NCBI GenBank assembly: GCA_030761205.1
Contig: JAULJL010000015.1
Span: 6,763,501 to 6,827,500, forward strand
Direction: 5' to 3'
Origin: Fremontodendron californicum
Lineage: Eukaryota; Streptophyta; Magnoliopsida; Malvales; Malvaceae
DNA: 64,000 bases
The notes below the pieces were generated by a model. It saw nothing but the letters and a program-made list of their open reading frames with translations. It ran no database searches and was not told where the DNA came from. The position numbers were made by a program, and so were the translations under genes. Positions 37,001-49,381 of the stretch are shown here, in pieces; the first letter of the stretch is position 1, and every line of letters begins with the position of its first letter.

Positions 37001-39765
37001 GACATCTGTGGCCAACGGTGAATTTAACACCACACCACATATAGGGGCCCTTCCTTCGCCTGTCATCCCTTTTCTCCCTGTGTAGGTATTATGGATGGTT
37101 TTGTATTGCTACCTTCAGGTTTGGGGTTATTTGAGTTGTATGGTTGGAATAAGTGAGGAATTGTGTTTTTGGTGTAGGCAACAGGGGTGGTAAGTGGGAT
37201 CGGGCAGGAGGTTGTATGATTGGGTGAATAGGAGTAGTGTAGGTTGGATTCTTGTAAGCAGTATAGGGTTTTCGAGGTAGGTTAAATATCAAGGCCTCCA
37301 TCTGTTTGGCTAGGTTAAGAGCGTGGATTAAGGTCTTGGGATAAAACATCCTCACAGGTTTAGAAATCTCTGGTTTGAGATTGCTAATGAAGATGCTAAG
37401 GCTGTAATCATCAGGTAATTGGAGCAAATTGAGTAAACTTTCATACTCTTCGTAATACTCTTCCACATAATCAAGCTGTTTCAAACTAACTAATTCATGC
37501 ATAGGATCTGTAAATTCATTTTCACCAATTCTCAATTGCATCTCAGAAATATAATGGTTCCATGGTACCTGTGTTATGACTTCCTTGTTCTTCATGTATC
37601 GCTGGTGCCCCAACAAGGCACGGCCATGAAGATGCATCATCACGGTTCGGACCTCTTGTTCTCTGGTCTGATCCGCCTCAAAAAATTGCTCGATTTTGAG
37701 CAACCATCCTCGAAAATTTGAGCCCTCGAACCTAGGACAATCTTTGAGTACTTGGTTTGAAACCTGTTTGGTTCACCCAGCTGTGAAGAGATGATAGGAT
37801 GATAGGACTCTGAGGCAGCCCATGGTTCTCTCCATTGAGTTCTCCAGTACCCTTCTGTTTGCCATCAAAGGAGCTTGAGGCCATTGTATTACCAATCTTC
37901 ATACCCTGAGAAGTACTATCCGTTCGTTGCATCAGGGATTCGAACATGGTTCTCATCTCTATGCCCAAACCTTCCAATCTGACCTTGAGTTCCGATCGAA
38001 ACTCATTTCGAAGCAGCTCAACTGTGCTCGTCAGTTTCCCATCAATTTTCTCAAAATCTCGTTGCAGCTAACCCAACTCTTTTTGTAATAAGGTGGTAGT
38101 GCCCTCCGTCATTGCCAGGATCTTAGTCTCTGATACCAATGATACCTGCAATACTGGAAAAGAGAAACAGAATAGAAGAAGGAGAATAAGAGAGAGAGTG
38201 TCTGGAAGAGAATAATCAATTTCCTGAATTCCCTTCAGCAACGACATCAGCATGTATAACAGAATGCTGACTCAACATTCCTCCTCTGTTACAACTTAAC
38301 AGAATTAAGCAACTTAAACAGACTCTTAAAGGTTTAACTAAAACGCATACTCTACTGAGCAAAACGCATAAAACTAACTTGGAGCAAGGCCTAACAGTAT
38401 GGCCTGTAACATGATAATTGTAACTTCTTAATTGAACATCTTTATGGCTTTGTGTGTTTGAAAGGTTAGTTATAATTTTGATGATTGAGGATATGATGGC
38501 AAAAAGGATCAATTGTTAATTCAATTTGACCTAAATATCTCAAGCGTAAGTGACACAAGAGCATAATTGAAGTCTACTCAATCATCTCTGGTTATTAGGT
38601 TAGAACTTAGTCCTAAGGTTCAATGTGCTGTGAGGGCTATGGTGGGATATGGACATATGCTGAAGGATGTAATGGATAAGAATCCCCTGTTTCATGAATA
38701 TATCAAGTCTGAATGTTTAAGAGTCTAATTGGAGCCTGCACCTATCACTATCAGCTAGCTTCTGGACTATTTTAAAGGCCCAAAGCAGTCGTGGGATCTC
38801 TTATAAAAGTTAGTATAATCTGCTTGTCGGGGCAAATATGGTACATCAGACAATGACAATTAAATCTCCATTCTGCTTTTGTCTCCCATTACATGTCTTT
38901 CCAATCACATATCTGCTCAGTAAATATGAAAGTGCACATGTAGTTTTTTTAGGTTTTCTTTTTTAACCTTCTACTGTCTTTTTGGCCTTTTGGATTTTTA
39001 AGGAAAAGAACTGATCGTTGTAATTTTGAGACTTTTGAATGGGGATTTATGACATTTGGATTTGATGTTACTCTACTTCTTTTATGCTATATGCTATGGG
39101 GTTTGCTCATGATGAACTATTTTACATGTTATTAGTGCCTCAAGTTCAAGACAGATCAAGCGCAGGAGGCAAAGAAGATGGAGAAACTGAACAACATATT
39201 CTTCACTTTGATGGCTCGGGGACCTGATGGTATTGTTCTTCATTTCTTTGTAATAAAATCACTCATCTATGTTCAATATAAAGCAAACACAAATCATCAT
39301 TATTCGATGAAGATCATGTGGCAATTAAATACATGCTATTCAAACTTATTCCTCTTTAGGATCTCAAAAGGAAGAAAAAAAAAAAAAAAGAGGGGAGTTG
39401 GGGGGGGATGATATTTTCTGGAGACAATGAGTTTTGCTAGGACTGAAGTAATTCTCTTAAATATCGTAAAGTTAAAGTGGTATTAAAACGCCTTGGAGTT
39501 TTGTCGACATACGATGAATAACCAAAATCAAGAATCTTATTGGATAAGATTCTGAAGATCCAGCAATGGTCCCATGGAGTTTATTTACTGCTATGAACAA
39601 TTTTTTCCTACTTTTTCTTTATCATTTGTCGGTGTATGGTTTTGTATCTGAATGTTCTAACTAGTCAGCGTTCTTCCTTTTGATGCAGTGGATATGTCAG
39701 ATATTGCAGGGAAAGAACAGATCGAAGCACAGCCAGCAAAGAAAGGAAGGGGAAGAAAACAGTAG
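26370..39765 (+). CDS. SRP9: Signal recognition particle 9 kDa protein
   Basis: Four exons: 26370-26441, 26622-26690, 39136-39229 and 39689-39765 (TAG). They join to 312 nt, 103 aa, the usual plant SRP9 length. Seen: start [12 protein letters not shown], then [38 protein letters not shown], and a basic tail ending [12 protein letters not shown]9 pairs with SRP14 and binds the Alu domain of the SRP RNA in the cytosol, where it delays elongation while the ribosome is brought to the ER. All splice sites are GT-AG and phases agree. Intron 2 is 12,445 bp because it holds an antisense Ty3/gypsy element (27939-38411); without it the intron would be about 2 kb. The coding exons are undamaged. Confidence 0.93.
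27939..28230 (-). repeat. 3' LTR of the chromovirus (292 bp)
   Basis: Minus strand starts TGTTACAGGCC and ends GCAGGTATCA. It differs from the 5' LTR mainly by a longer GA tract (about 27988-28017) and about five substitutions counted by eye. Confidence 0.9.
28231..28250 (-). other. Polypurine tract
   Basis: Minus strand GAGGGGGAAG lies just before the 3' LTR, as expected for plus-strand priming. Confidence 0.75.
28330..28640 (-). pseudogene. Integrase C-terminus and chromodomain of the chromovirus
   Basis: [20 protein letters not shown] (GPY/F module) and [12 protein letters not shown] are followed by a chromodomain-like stretch with VTEVLV, EDATWE and YQLQQKFP. Chromodomains guide integration toward particular chromatin marks. 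A TAG separates this part from the integrase core (the stop after VGDLVYVKL), and another stop follows VTEVLV. Confidence 0.8.
28645..29340 (-). pseudogene. Integrase core, copy 1
   Basis: Shows the catalytic D, D, E pattern: [16 protein letters not shown] and [15 protein letters not shown] at 29348-29346 replaces the tyrosine codon kept in copies 2-4, just before PGLLHPLP. This copy is joined to the native integrase C-terminus. Confidence 0.88.
29957..30712 (-). pseudogene. Integrase core, copy 2
   Basis: Open from [12 protein letters not shown] to the shared stop after VGDLVYVKL. It has the only amino-acid difference seen in the core (Ala for Thr in [10 protein letters not shown]). Confidence 0.88.
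31269..32024 (-). pseudogene. Integrase core, copy 3
   Basis: Same protein as copy 4. The tyrosine codon is intact at the site where copies 1 and 5 have a stop. Shared stops lie on both sides. Confidence 0.88.
32581..33336 (-). pseudogene. Integrase core, copy 4
   Basis: Identical in translation to copy 3. Confidence 0.88.
33893..34588 (-). pseudogene. Integrase core, copy 5
   Basis: Has the same extra TAA as copy 1 (34596-34594). It is the copy joined to the native RNase H region on its 5' side. Confidence 0.88.
35057..35530 (-). pseudogene. RNase H region of the chromovirus
   Basis: Motifs such as [17 protein letters not shown] and [13 protein letters not shown] mark the RNase H domain. 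The region is broken: the frame changes near 35250 and a TAG follows ANTPAQQT at its end. That last stop recurs in every tandem copy. Confidence 0.8.
35538..36425 (-). pseudogene. Reverse transcriptase of the chromovirus
   Basis: [20 protein letters not shown] and [12 protein letters not shown] (the catalytic DD box) are visible, with [16 protein letters not shown] between them. A TAG interrupts the domain after LLDELTGAC (near 35948), and another follows the VDCMQN end (near 35538). Confidence 0.88.
36480..37040 (-). pseudogene. Gag zinc knuckle and aspartic protease region
   Basis: Starts with a CCHC-like remnant ([16 protein letters not shown]), followed by an acidic linker. The aspartic protease motif is [13 protein letters not shown] (catalytic D-S-G), with [13 protein letters not shown] downstream, as in Ty3/gypsy proteases. 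Confidence 0.85.
37089..38060 (-). pseudogene. gag (capsid) region of the chromovirus
   Basis: [20 protein letters not shown] and [20 protein letters not shown] are capsid motifs of gypsy-type retrotransposon gag. The frame is interrupted between about 37703 and 37732, and stops occur near 38070, so the polyprotein is not intact. Confidence 0.78.
38128..38138 (-). other. tRNA-iMet primer-binding site
   Basis: Minus strand TGGTATCAGAG starts one base after the 5' LTR end. It is the usual initiator-methionine tRNA complement. Confidence 0.85.
38140..38411 (-). repeat. 5' LTR of the chromovirus (272 bp)
   Basis: Same termini as the 3' LTR; the shorter GA tract accounts for most of the 20-bp length difference. 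Confidence 0.9.
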
Positions 39766-40549
39766 CTTGATTTGCAGGTTGACACATAGGGTTTTTGAAC
39801 AAATATTATAGGATTCCATGAATTTTTGAGAGAAATTTTGTGAGTTATGATTTGAAAATGCTAAGATTGTCAAAATTTTCCTGGAAATTTTAAGATGAAA
39901 CATTCCTGATTTTCTGTAGATTAAGGTACAAAGTATATCATTATATTTTCCTTTTGGGTGGTGATTTAAGTTCTCAATCCATCGCTAACATCTCTGGAAA
40001 AGGAGAGTGGACTGTGGGACCATCTCTGATTTTTGCCTTCTCCAGGATGCAGAACCTTGAATTTTACACGATTTCTCCATCTGAATCTTTTGATATCATT
40101 AATTGAAGCGTGGCGTGGAGTAAATTAATTGCCAACCCCTTGGAAACACCTCGTTCAGGCGTTCACCCAATAAAAATCTGCAAAAGGGCAAAAATCTCTT
40201 CTCTTTTCAGCATTCTCTGTACACGAGTGTGAATGTATAGTCAGTTTCTAGGCCGCTTTGGTTTATCCTTCTTTGCCAAACTCTGAGTTCAGACTGATTA
40301 ACCTGTTTTAAACGTCTTGTCTTAAATTAATTATTGATGGCGTAAACGTCGAGGCACAAGTGACGTAAATAAATTATAGATTTTGTTAACAAATATTATA
40401 AAAATATTTTTTAAAATTATTATATATAATAATATTTTTATTAAATGCATTAAAAATAATTAAAAAAATTATTAATTTTTATAATTAATATAATATTTTT
40501 ATTATAAATAATATATTAATTAATTTTAAAAAGTGTTTAAAAGTCGTTA
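39766..40549. other. 3' flank of SRP9 and intergenic DNA
   Basis: No gene seen. A ~45-bp stretch at 40333-40380 (GATGGCGTAAACGTCGAGGC...) is repeated directly at 42137-42184, on the far side of the next element. Confidence 0.5.
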
Positions 40550-40572
40550 GCAAAAACTAGAGGTGGCAATTG

Positions 40573-40805
40573 GGCGGGTTCGGGTCGGGTTCATTCGGGT
40601 TCGGGTTTATTCGGGTTCGGGCTCATTCGGGTTCGGGCTCATTCGGGTTCGGGTCCATCCGGGTTCAGGCTCATTCGGGTTCGGGTCCATTCGGGTTCGG
40701 GCTCATTCGGGTTCGGGCCCATTCGAGTTCGGGCTCATTCGGGTTCGGGCCCATTCTGGTTCGGGTTCGGGTTCGGTCTGGGTTCGGGTTCGGTCTGGAT
40801 TCAGG
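40573..40805 (+). repeat. 16-bp minisatellite, left array
   Basis: The unit is ATTCGGGTTCGGGCTC with C/T variants, about a dozen copies. Because 16 is not a multiple of 3, translation gives a 48-nt period with related peptides in all frames. Confidence 0.85.
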
Positions 40806-41829
40806 TATGTTTTACATCATTTTATTTTATATTAGATGTAATCATTTTTACGTAATTTAAATATTTATATCTAAAAACAAATTATTAATTTATTATTATT
40901 TTTATACTTTTGCTATTATATGATATATTTAATTATATTTATTTTTTAAAATTAATATTTGTTAGCACCAAAAGAATAAGAAATTAATTTGTTAAATAAA
41001 ATCAAATTTTGAAATAATTTATTATAAAAAATATGATATATTATATTTTAATCATATTGATATTTAAAATAATTGATTTGATAAACTCGAATTTCAAAAT
41101 ATAAATACATTATAATTTATATTCACTATAAAATAAAAAACTTTAAAAAATAAATTCTGGTTTTCATCTATTCGTTTAGATACTTATAAAATGCAAAAAT
41201 TTTATGCTTATAGTCAAGATATATATATATATATATATATATTGAGTACTTATATTTTTTCATCAGTATAAAGTATAAATTATAAAGTAGTACTAAAAAA
41301 ATATAATTTATATTTAAATTATACGTAATAAATATATAATTAATATGATTATTTATTAATATATAATAAATATACCCAAAACCAAAAGGCCATAAAACCC
41401 AAAACCCCATTAAACCCACCCGCTAAAATAAAATCCCATGAAAGCCATAATCCAATTAAACCCACTCTAACCTAACCGTATAAGTATAACCCAAAAGGCC
41501 AAAATAATTGAATTATTGTCAAATTTTTTTACCCTTAAAGAATAATTTAATTAGTGTCAAATTTTTTTTCACATCTCTAAAATTTTAAAGAATTTAAAAT
41601 ATTTAGATTGTAAATTCATCATGATATGAGACGTTAAAGTTATAACTTATAAGTACAAAATATAATTTACTTTTTGATAAAATTATTATTTCATCATATA
41701 TATATATATATTAAATTTTAAATTTTAATTAAATTATTTAAAAAAATTAGAATAAAATTAATAATTAAAGTTATTGCTTTGTAAAAAAAAATTTATTAAT
41801 TGCAATTTGATTATTTTTATTTTTAGTAT

Positions 41830-42085
41830 TAGATTCGGGTTCGGGTTCGGGCCGGTCTCGGGTTCGGGTCCATTCGGGTTCGGACTCATTCGGGTTCGGG
41901 CTCATTCGGGTTCGGGCCCATTCGGGTTCGGGTCCATTCGGGTTCGTGTCCATTCGGGTTCGGGCCCATTCGGGTTCGGGCCCATTCGGGTTCGGGTCCA
42001 TTCGGGTTCGGGTTTTTGACTTTTTAGTCAAATCGAGTTTGAGCGGGTTCGGGTTCGGGTTTTCCTGGACGAGTTTTCGGGTTCG
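41830..42085 (+). repeat. 16-bp minisatellite, right array
   Basis: Same unit and same orientation as the left array, so the two arrays are direct, not inverted, repeats. Confidence 0.85.
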
Positions 42086-42113
42086 GATTCATTTTATCAC
42101 CTCTAGCAAAAAC

Positions 42114-44680
42114 CATAAATTATTAATCGCTTTGTTGATTGATGGCGTAAACCTCGAGGCACAAGTGACGTACTGAATTACAGGCACAGCGTCCACTAAC
42201 TTGTGAGGTGGGGCTCTCGACTCTGTCTCCGCAAGATATTTCTGAGACTGTTTGTTGTTGAAAAAGCTTTAGTCACAAAGGGAAGAGTTTGAGGTTGAAT
42301 GAGAACAGTCCTTGGAGTTTTGTTGAAATTCAGACCAAAACATTCCTTTCATGCAAACATTTTTATTAACAAATAGACAAAGTATTTCAATGTCCCGTCA
42401 AATCTTAGTCACTACTACGTGTAAAAGACGAGCAATTGCTTCTTTTTTTCATGGGTGGGAGACAGACAAGCCTTTTTGCTCCCACGGTTTCTCGTCTCGT
42501 TTCACTGGCAAAGTTAAATGCAAAGAGGCCAAAAGCCAAACCATGCAAAAAATTATTTGGCAAACTATAATCATTCCATACCTTAAAGCTCCTCACTCCT
42601 CAGGAAAAAGGTCTCAGATCCCAATGTTTGTCTACTACTCTTACAGACTTACTTTCGTTTGCTTTTATCTGGACAAAAAAGATATGGCGTTTTAATCCAT
42701 GTGCCAAGAAAAAAGCTTGTTAAATCCCAACACCACTCTTTTACTCCCCCCTTACTACAACTATTTGAAAAAGGCTAGAGAAAGGGCAAAAAGAAAAAGA
42801 AAAAGAAAAAGAGAAAGTTGGTGGAAAAATATTCTCCAATTGAAGGGACAGATGGACAGGATGTTTTTAATGGGAATAAGCTGAGACAAAGTGCATTATT
42901 TCTTTAATCAAGGAGGGTATGTGTTGAGAGAGGGCTGGATGGGGGCTTCCACCTTCCAGGAAGCTCTGGTTTTTAAATCCAAAAAATGGTGATTTTATTC
43001 CCGCAAATGACACTCGCCTATATATGAACGTGTGGGCTAAAAGGTTTTTCTGTCTGCTTCAATTTCTTAATCTGGAAAAAAAAAAAAAAATTTCAGACCA
43101 GGATTTGGATGAAGATTTGATTAGTTGTACAAGGAACAGGCTTTTAAGAAGAATAACCAAATGTGCATTTAAAGAAGAAAAAAAGGTGACTATTTCACCA
43201 TGCAATTGCGCTCAAAAAGGTGTTGAGATGATGATGAAAATTCTCAGTTTATGTGTTTAAAATTTAGTAACAGATAATATAAGATTTCCTGCATTCATAA
43301 CTATGCATTAATGCTTTCATAACCTTGTGTGAATTAACCCTGCTTTAATGCTTTACCAACTTTATTGCTAATAATTATATATGCTTTAATTCGCTTGTTT
43401 TGTCTTTCCTTTTTTTTTAAAGAAATTATATGATTTATTGTATTAAATTTTTTAAATTTTATAAGTGAAATTAATAAGGTGACATTCATAAAATGTATAT
43501 TAAAACGTAAAAAAAATAATAATTAAAAAAAGTGAGGCATATAATAAATTCTTAACTCGTGTGTAAAATTAAAAAATATCATCGTTAATGTATCAAATAA
43601 GAATTCTATCTATGTAATACTAAAAAATTATATATCATCAACATATTTGCGCAAAAACTTTATTTCATCCATGTCCAGCCAATGTGCTGAGTTTAATTTT
43701 TTTTTTTTATACAAAGAAAGTTGCAAGTTGAAATAGAAAAAAAAAAAAAAAACTGCATAGATGATAGCTTTTGCCTCTAAAGCTAATATATAAAAGATGA
43801 ATTTACGGACAATTTTGTGACCAAAAGACAGTTACCCTTCTCATGTTTGATAAATAATACATTTATCTCCTTTAAGTTTGAAAAATATCCACTTATCTGT
43901 TAAGGTTTGGCAAAAAACATTTTATCCCCCTTAAGATATTATTTCTAAGTTAATTTTAAATAAAAAGACAAATATTTCATTTGTTAATTATTAATCATTT
44001 GTTTTTATTTTTTGTTTTCATTCTTTTTTTTTACTCAATTTTTTTTAAATACAAAATAATAAAAATTTATTTAGTCTTAAAATTATCTTTAATTATTATT
44101 ATATTAAATTCTAATTCAAGTGCATGTTAAATATTTTAAACTTATTTTTAATTAATTATATATTAACTTTGAAATGAATTTATTAAAATATATTTAATTA
44201 ATTATCGTTATTTAAAAATTTCAATGATAATGAAATTGGTTAAAGAAAAAAATGAAAAAAAAAGAGAATAAAAAAGTATATAATTATCTTTCATGAGATT
44301 TTATTAAAAATAAACTTACTCTTATTACTTTGAAAAACATATTTTATCTCTTAAAAAATCAACTATATTAGCATTATTTTAATCAAATTAATATTGATTC
44401 AAAATTTACTTTAAATATTAAAAATACGATTAAAAAAAAAATTCTATCTATTTTTAATTTTTTGTTTTAATCAATTTCTTTATCATTAAATTTTTTACAA
44501 AACAAACAATTTTTAAGTAGAATGTTTTTTCTTTATGATATATAACTAATTAGCATTTATTTCTCTCTAAATTCCTATAAACAAATTTCATTAAAAAGGC
44601 TATAATAGTAATTTAACTTTCAGGGCGAAAACCAAAATCTTAGTAGGAATGAAATTCTTCTACTTAATTAAAACGTTAAA
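42114..44680. other. Intergenic DNA
   Basis: Several short open frames (for example 42351-42695 and 43024-43260) show no recognisable protein. 43400-44650 is strongly AT-rich. Confidence 0.4.
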
Positions 44681-44689
44681 TTGAAAGTA

Positions 44690-44975
44690 CATGATTACCC
44701 CCAACACTGCAGCAGCATAATAAAAGAAACCCACGGAGAGGAGACGGAAACAAATAGTGAAGTCAACGGCAACGGGTCCCACGCGCCTGTCAGTCCACGG
44801 ACCTTCGAGGTGACGTCCCGGCACAAGTTTACCGGTCCACGATGGCGGTCAAAGGCAACACCACCTCTTTGGGGTACGTGTTACACGTGGAAAGACTTGA
44901 TTGGGTGACTACAATAACGGGTTATATAGGATTCTGCTCTCGAGTACCGGTCTGGACCCGCTTTTGAGGCGGACA
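44690..44975 (+). promoter_or_regulatory. Promoter-like GC-rich island with W-box, G-box and TATA motifs
   Basis: In a GC-rich patch: two W-boxes on the reverse strand (AGTCAA 44761-44766, GGTCAA 44847-44852), TGACGTC at 44811, an ACACGTGG G-box/ABRE at 44883-44890 and TATATAG at 44923-44929. The order fits a plus-strand promoter, yet no gene starts just downstream; the next is the WRKY gene 2.5 kb away. Function is inferred. Confidence 0.4.
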
Positions 44976-44986
44976 TTTTGATAAGA

Positions 44987-45002
44987 AGGGGGGGGGGGGG
45001 GG
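44987..45002. repeat. Poly-G tract
   Basis: An uninterrupted run of about 15 G. Confidence 0.8.
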
Positions 45003-45224
45003 AAACACTTCAAAGCAAAGTAAAACACAAGCAAATTTTGGCCCTTTGGTTACTCTTTCTTTGTTTTTTTTTTCTTTTCATAATACTACTATTATTATTT
45101 TATTTTTTAAATGACTAAGAAAATAATTTAATTTTGCTAATTCCACTAAATATTAATTACTTATTTCTTTAGCTAAACCATTTTAACAACCCTTTTGAGT
45201 CTATTGACTTAAATTTCTTTATTT

Positions 45225-45480
45225 ATTACATTTGGATAATGGATGAACGATAAAATTAATTTTGATAAGATTTAAAATAATGATAATAGTGAGAATAGTT
45301 ATTATAGCATTGAAATTAAAATCAATAATTAAATATGTATTTTAGATAATAAAGCAACAATGGCAATGAAGTAATTGATGTGAGAATGAAAAATGATCAT
45401 TAAAAATATCGATATAAGAGCGTATTATAAATTATTTATATATATATATATATATATATTTTAATAAAAACTTCTTAAAA
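45225..45480. repeat. Diverged relative of the 21299-22005 MITE (left part)
   Basis: Shares the order TTGGATAATGGATGA, AATAGTGAGAATAGTTA, GAAATTAAAATCAA and GTGAGAATGAAAAATGATCATTAA with the left half of the Tourist-like element. Heavily decayed, with no target duplication found. Confidence 0.4.
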
Positions 45481-46034
45481 TAAAGTTATATTCTATGTAC
45501 CTCTAATGCGATGAAATCTGAATAAACCCTATACCCTTCAAAGTTCTATGAGTTGAAAAGGTAAAGCAAATGCAAATTGGGTATATCTTAACAAAGCAAA
45601 ATTTGCCAAAAGAATTTTGATTTTGCATAACTGACAGTAGTAGTAGTACTTTTTTTATGAGATTCTATATGTAATAATTAAGCTATCAAAATCTATGTGA
45701 TTTCAAAAAGGTTATGAGTAAGGCAAAACCTATAACAAAATTACAAAATTCATCATATGCTTTAACATCCCATGTCCTAAGTTAGGACAAGAAAAAATTA
45801 CAAGAACATGAAATAAACAGTAGTAAAAAGTAAATATAAAAAAGAAAGTGCAAAGTAAGTATCAAAGTCCCCAACTCTTGACCAGCTTCTCAACAGTACA
45901 ACTGTACAAGACAAAGGGTTAGTTTAAGGTTCGAAAAAGCTTTAATTGAAAAAAATTTGAGTTAAAAATTATGTTTAAAAAATATGATGAAAAAATGTAA
46001 TTTAAATTTTTTTTAAGTATTTAGTATTACTGTG

Positions 46035-46750
46035 AAAAAGTGTTATAAAAAATTGAAATGTAAAAAAAATATGTTTAAAATAATAAAAATGTAAAGATAT
46101 GAGAATAATTAAGTCATTTTATTCAAAAGCTAGCTTTTAAAATTCAAAAACTATATTTTTTTATTTTTTTATTTTACTTTTCAAATTATAATTTTAACAA
46201 TAAAAATTAATTGTTTTTATTTATTTAATATTATATTTACGGTGAAAAATAAATTTTAACGGTAAAAACAATGTTAAATAAGGTCAAAGTAAGAAACCTC
46301 AAAAGCACGTCTGGTTTGGAGAAGTAAAAGCTGGAGCTGAAAATGGTAGTCTTATAAAAAAAACAATAGCAGTTTTTAATTTAATGAAACAAAAAGGAAA
46401 AGAAATTGTTGTGAAAAAATATTATAAAAAATTAAAATTTTAAAAAATATATTTAAAATAATAAAGATATAAAGATATAAAGATATAAAGATAATAAAAT
46501 TATTTTATTAAAAATTAATTTTTAAAATGTAACAATTATATTTTTTTATTTTTAAATTATAATTTTAATAATAAAAATTAATTTTATTTATTTAATATTA
46601 TATTTACGATAAAAAAATAAAAACATGCTAAATAAGGTCAAATAAGAAACCTCAAAAGCACGTCTGGTTATGGGAGAAGTAAAAACTGGAGCTGAAAATG
46701 GTAATCTTATAAAAAAACAATAGTAGTTTTTAATTTAATGAAACAAAAAG
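46035..46750. repeat. Tandem duplication upstream of the WRKY gene (~355 bp x 2)
   Basis: About 46035-46396 and 46410-46750. Both contain TAAATAAGGTCAAA, AAACCTCAAAAGCACGTCTGG, GGAGCTGAAAATGGTA and AGTTTTTAATTTAATGAAAC in order, offset by about 354 bp. Each copy has one W-box (GGTCAA at 46282 and 46636). It ends about 0.77 kb before the WRKY start codon. Confidence 0.75.
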
Positions 46751-47515
46751 GGGAAGGAAGGCACTAATTAAAGCCAGAAATGGCAGAAGAAAAAGAATAA
46801 ACCAAGGTCTTTGCATGGGACCACCTTCAAATCTGTGACAAAGACGGCAGTTTCTCCTGTTCTGCTGCTCATTCACATCACCCCTTCATTTATTTATTTA
46901 AATCTCTCATTTATTTTCTCTCTCTATTGAATTTATTTGTTGAGTGTAGTAGTAATAGTAGAAAGGAAAGAAAGATGGGAGCTTTGTTTTGTTATGGCCA
47001 TTTGTGAATTCTCTGGTAGGCAAAAACAAAATCTTCTCTTTCACACCTTTCAATTTCAATCTCAAAATAAACATGGGAAGAAGAATCTAGGGTTTGACAA
47101 CAACACCAAGTCCAATAAGGTCTGTTTTCTTTTTTGTTTTTGGTACTTTTCCCTTTTTTTTTCTCTTAACGAGAGAGCTGTTTCTGCTTTGATCCTTGTC
47201 TGGTTTCTCTTTTATTTATTTCTTTTTTATTAGTCAGTTTTTACAAGCCCTGTTGTATCTGATCTTCTTGGCCTTCTCTGTTTTGGAAAAGGCGAAAAGA
47301 TTGGCCTTTTAAGCTAAATTTGGTTTAAATTCTGTTGAGGAAGTCCTTGTTGGGTCTTTTGGTGATCTGAAAATCGAATTTTGACTGATGGGTCTTTTTT
47401 TTTTTGGTTTAAAGATCTAATGTTTTAGTAAATTTTGCTGTTTTCATGCTGTGTTTTGGTTTAGGTAATTTGGGTTTGGGGAATTAGTATTTTTTTTTTT
47501 TTGGTTTGGGGTAAC

Positions 47516-49381
<1,866 letters not shown>

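Larger units (their letters stand above)
27939..38411 (-). mobile_element. Ty3/gypsy chromovirus LTR retrotransposon, dead, internally amplified
   Basis: The minus-strand element has LTRs 38140-38411 (5') and 27939-28230 (3'), a primer-binding site and polypurine tract in the right places, and the order gag, protease, reverse transcriptase, RNase H, integrase, chromodomain. That order and the chromodomain mark it as a Ty3/gypsy chromovirus; the short LTRs would fit a Reina-like group (inference). Flanking 5-bp sequences are TAATA (27934-27938) and TGATA (38412-38416), a likely target duplication with one change. Several in-frame stops break the polyprotein. Its oddest trait is a five-fold tandem repeat of a 1312-bp pol segment. 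Confidence 0.92.
40558..42105. mobile_element. Non-autonomous hAT-type element with two minisatellites (1548 bp)
   Basis: Starts TAGAGGTGGCAA, ends TTATCACCTCTA, and is flanked by perfect 8-bp duplications GCAAAAAC (40550-40557 and 42106-42113). No transposase frame is present. The centre is very AT-rich. The open frames at 40563-40860 and 41771-42176 are by-products of the 16-bp repeats and should not be annotated as proteins. Confidence 0.88.

Noticed and set aside
40563..42176. Open frames rich in GFG, RVR and HSG repeats (both strands)
   Set aside because: They are produced by the 16-bp minisatellites; the same peptides appear in shifted frames and there is no start or codon signal.
42351..43260. 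Short open frames of 60-114 codons
   Set aside because: No motif, no splice logic with neighbours, and length expected by chance.
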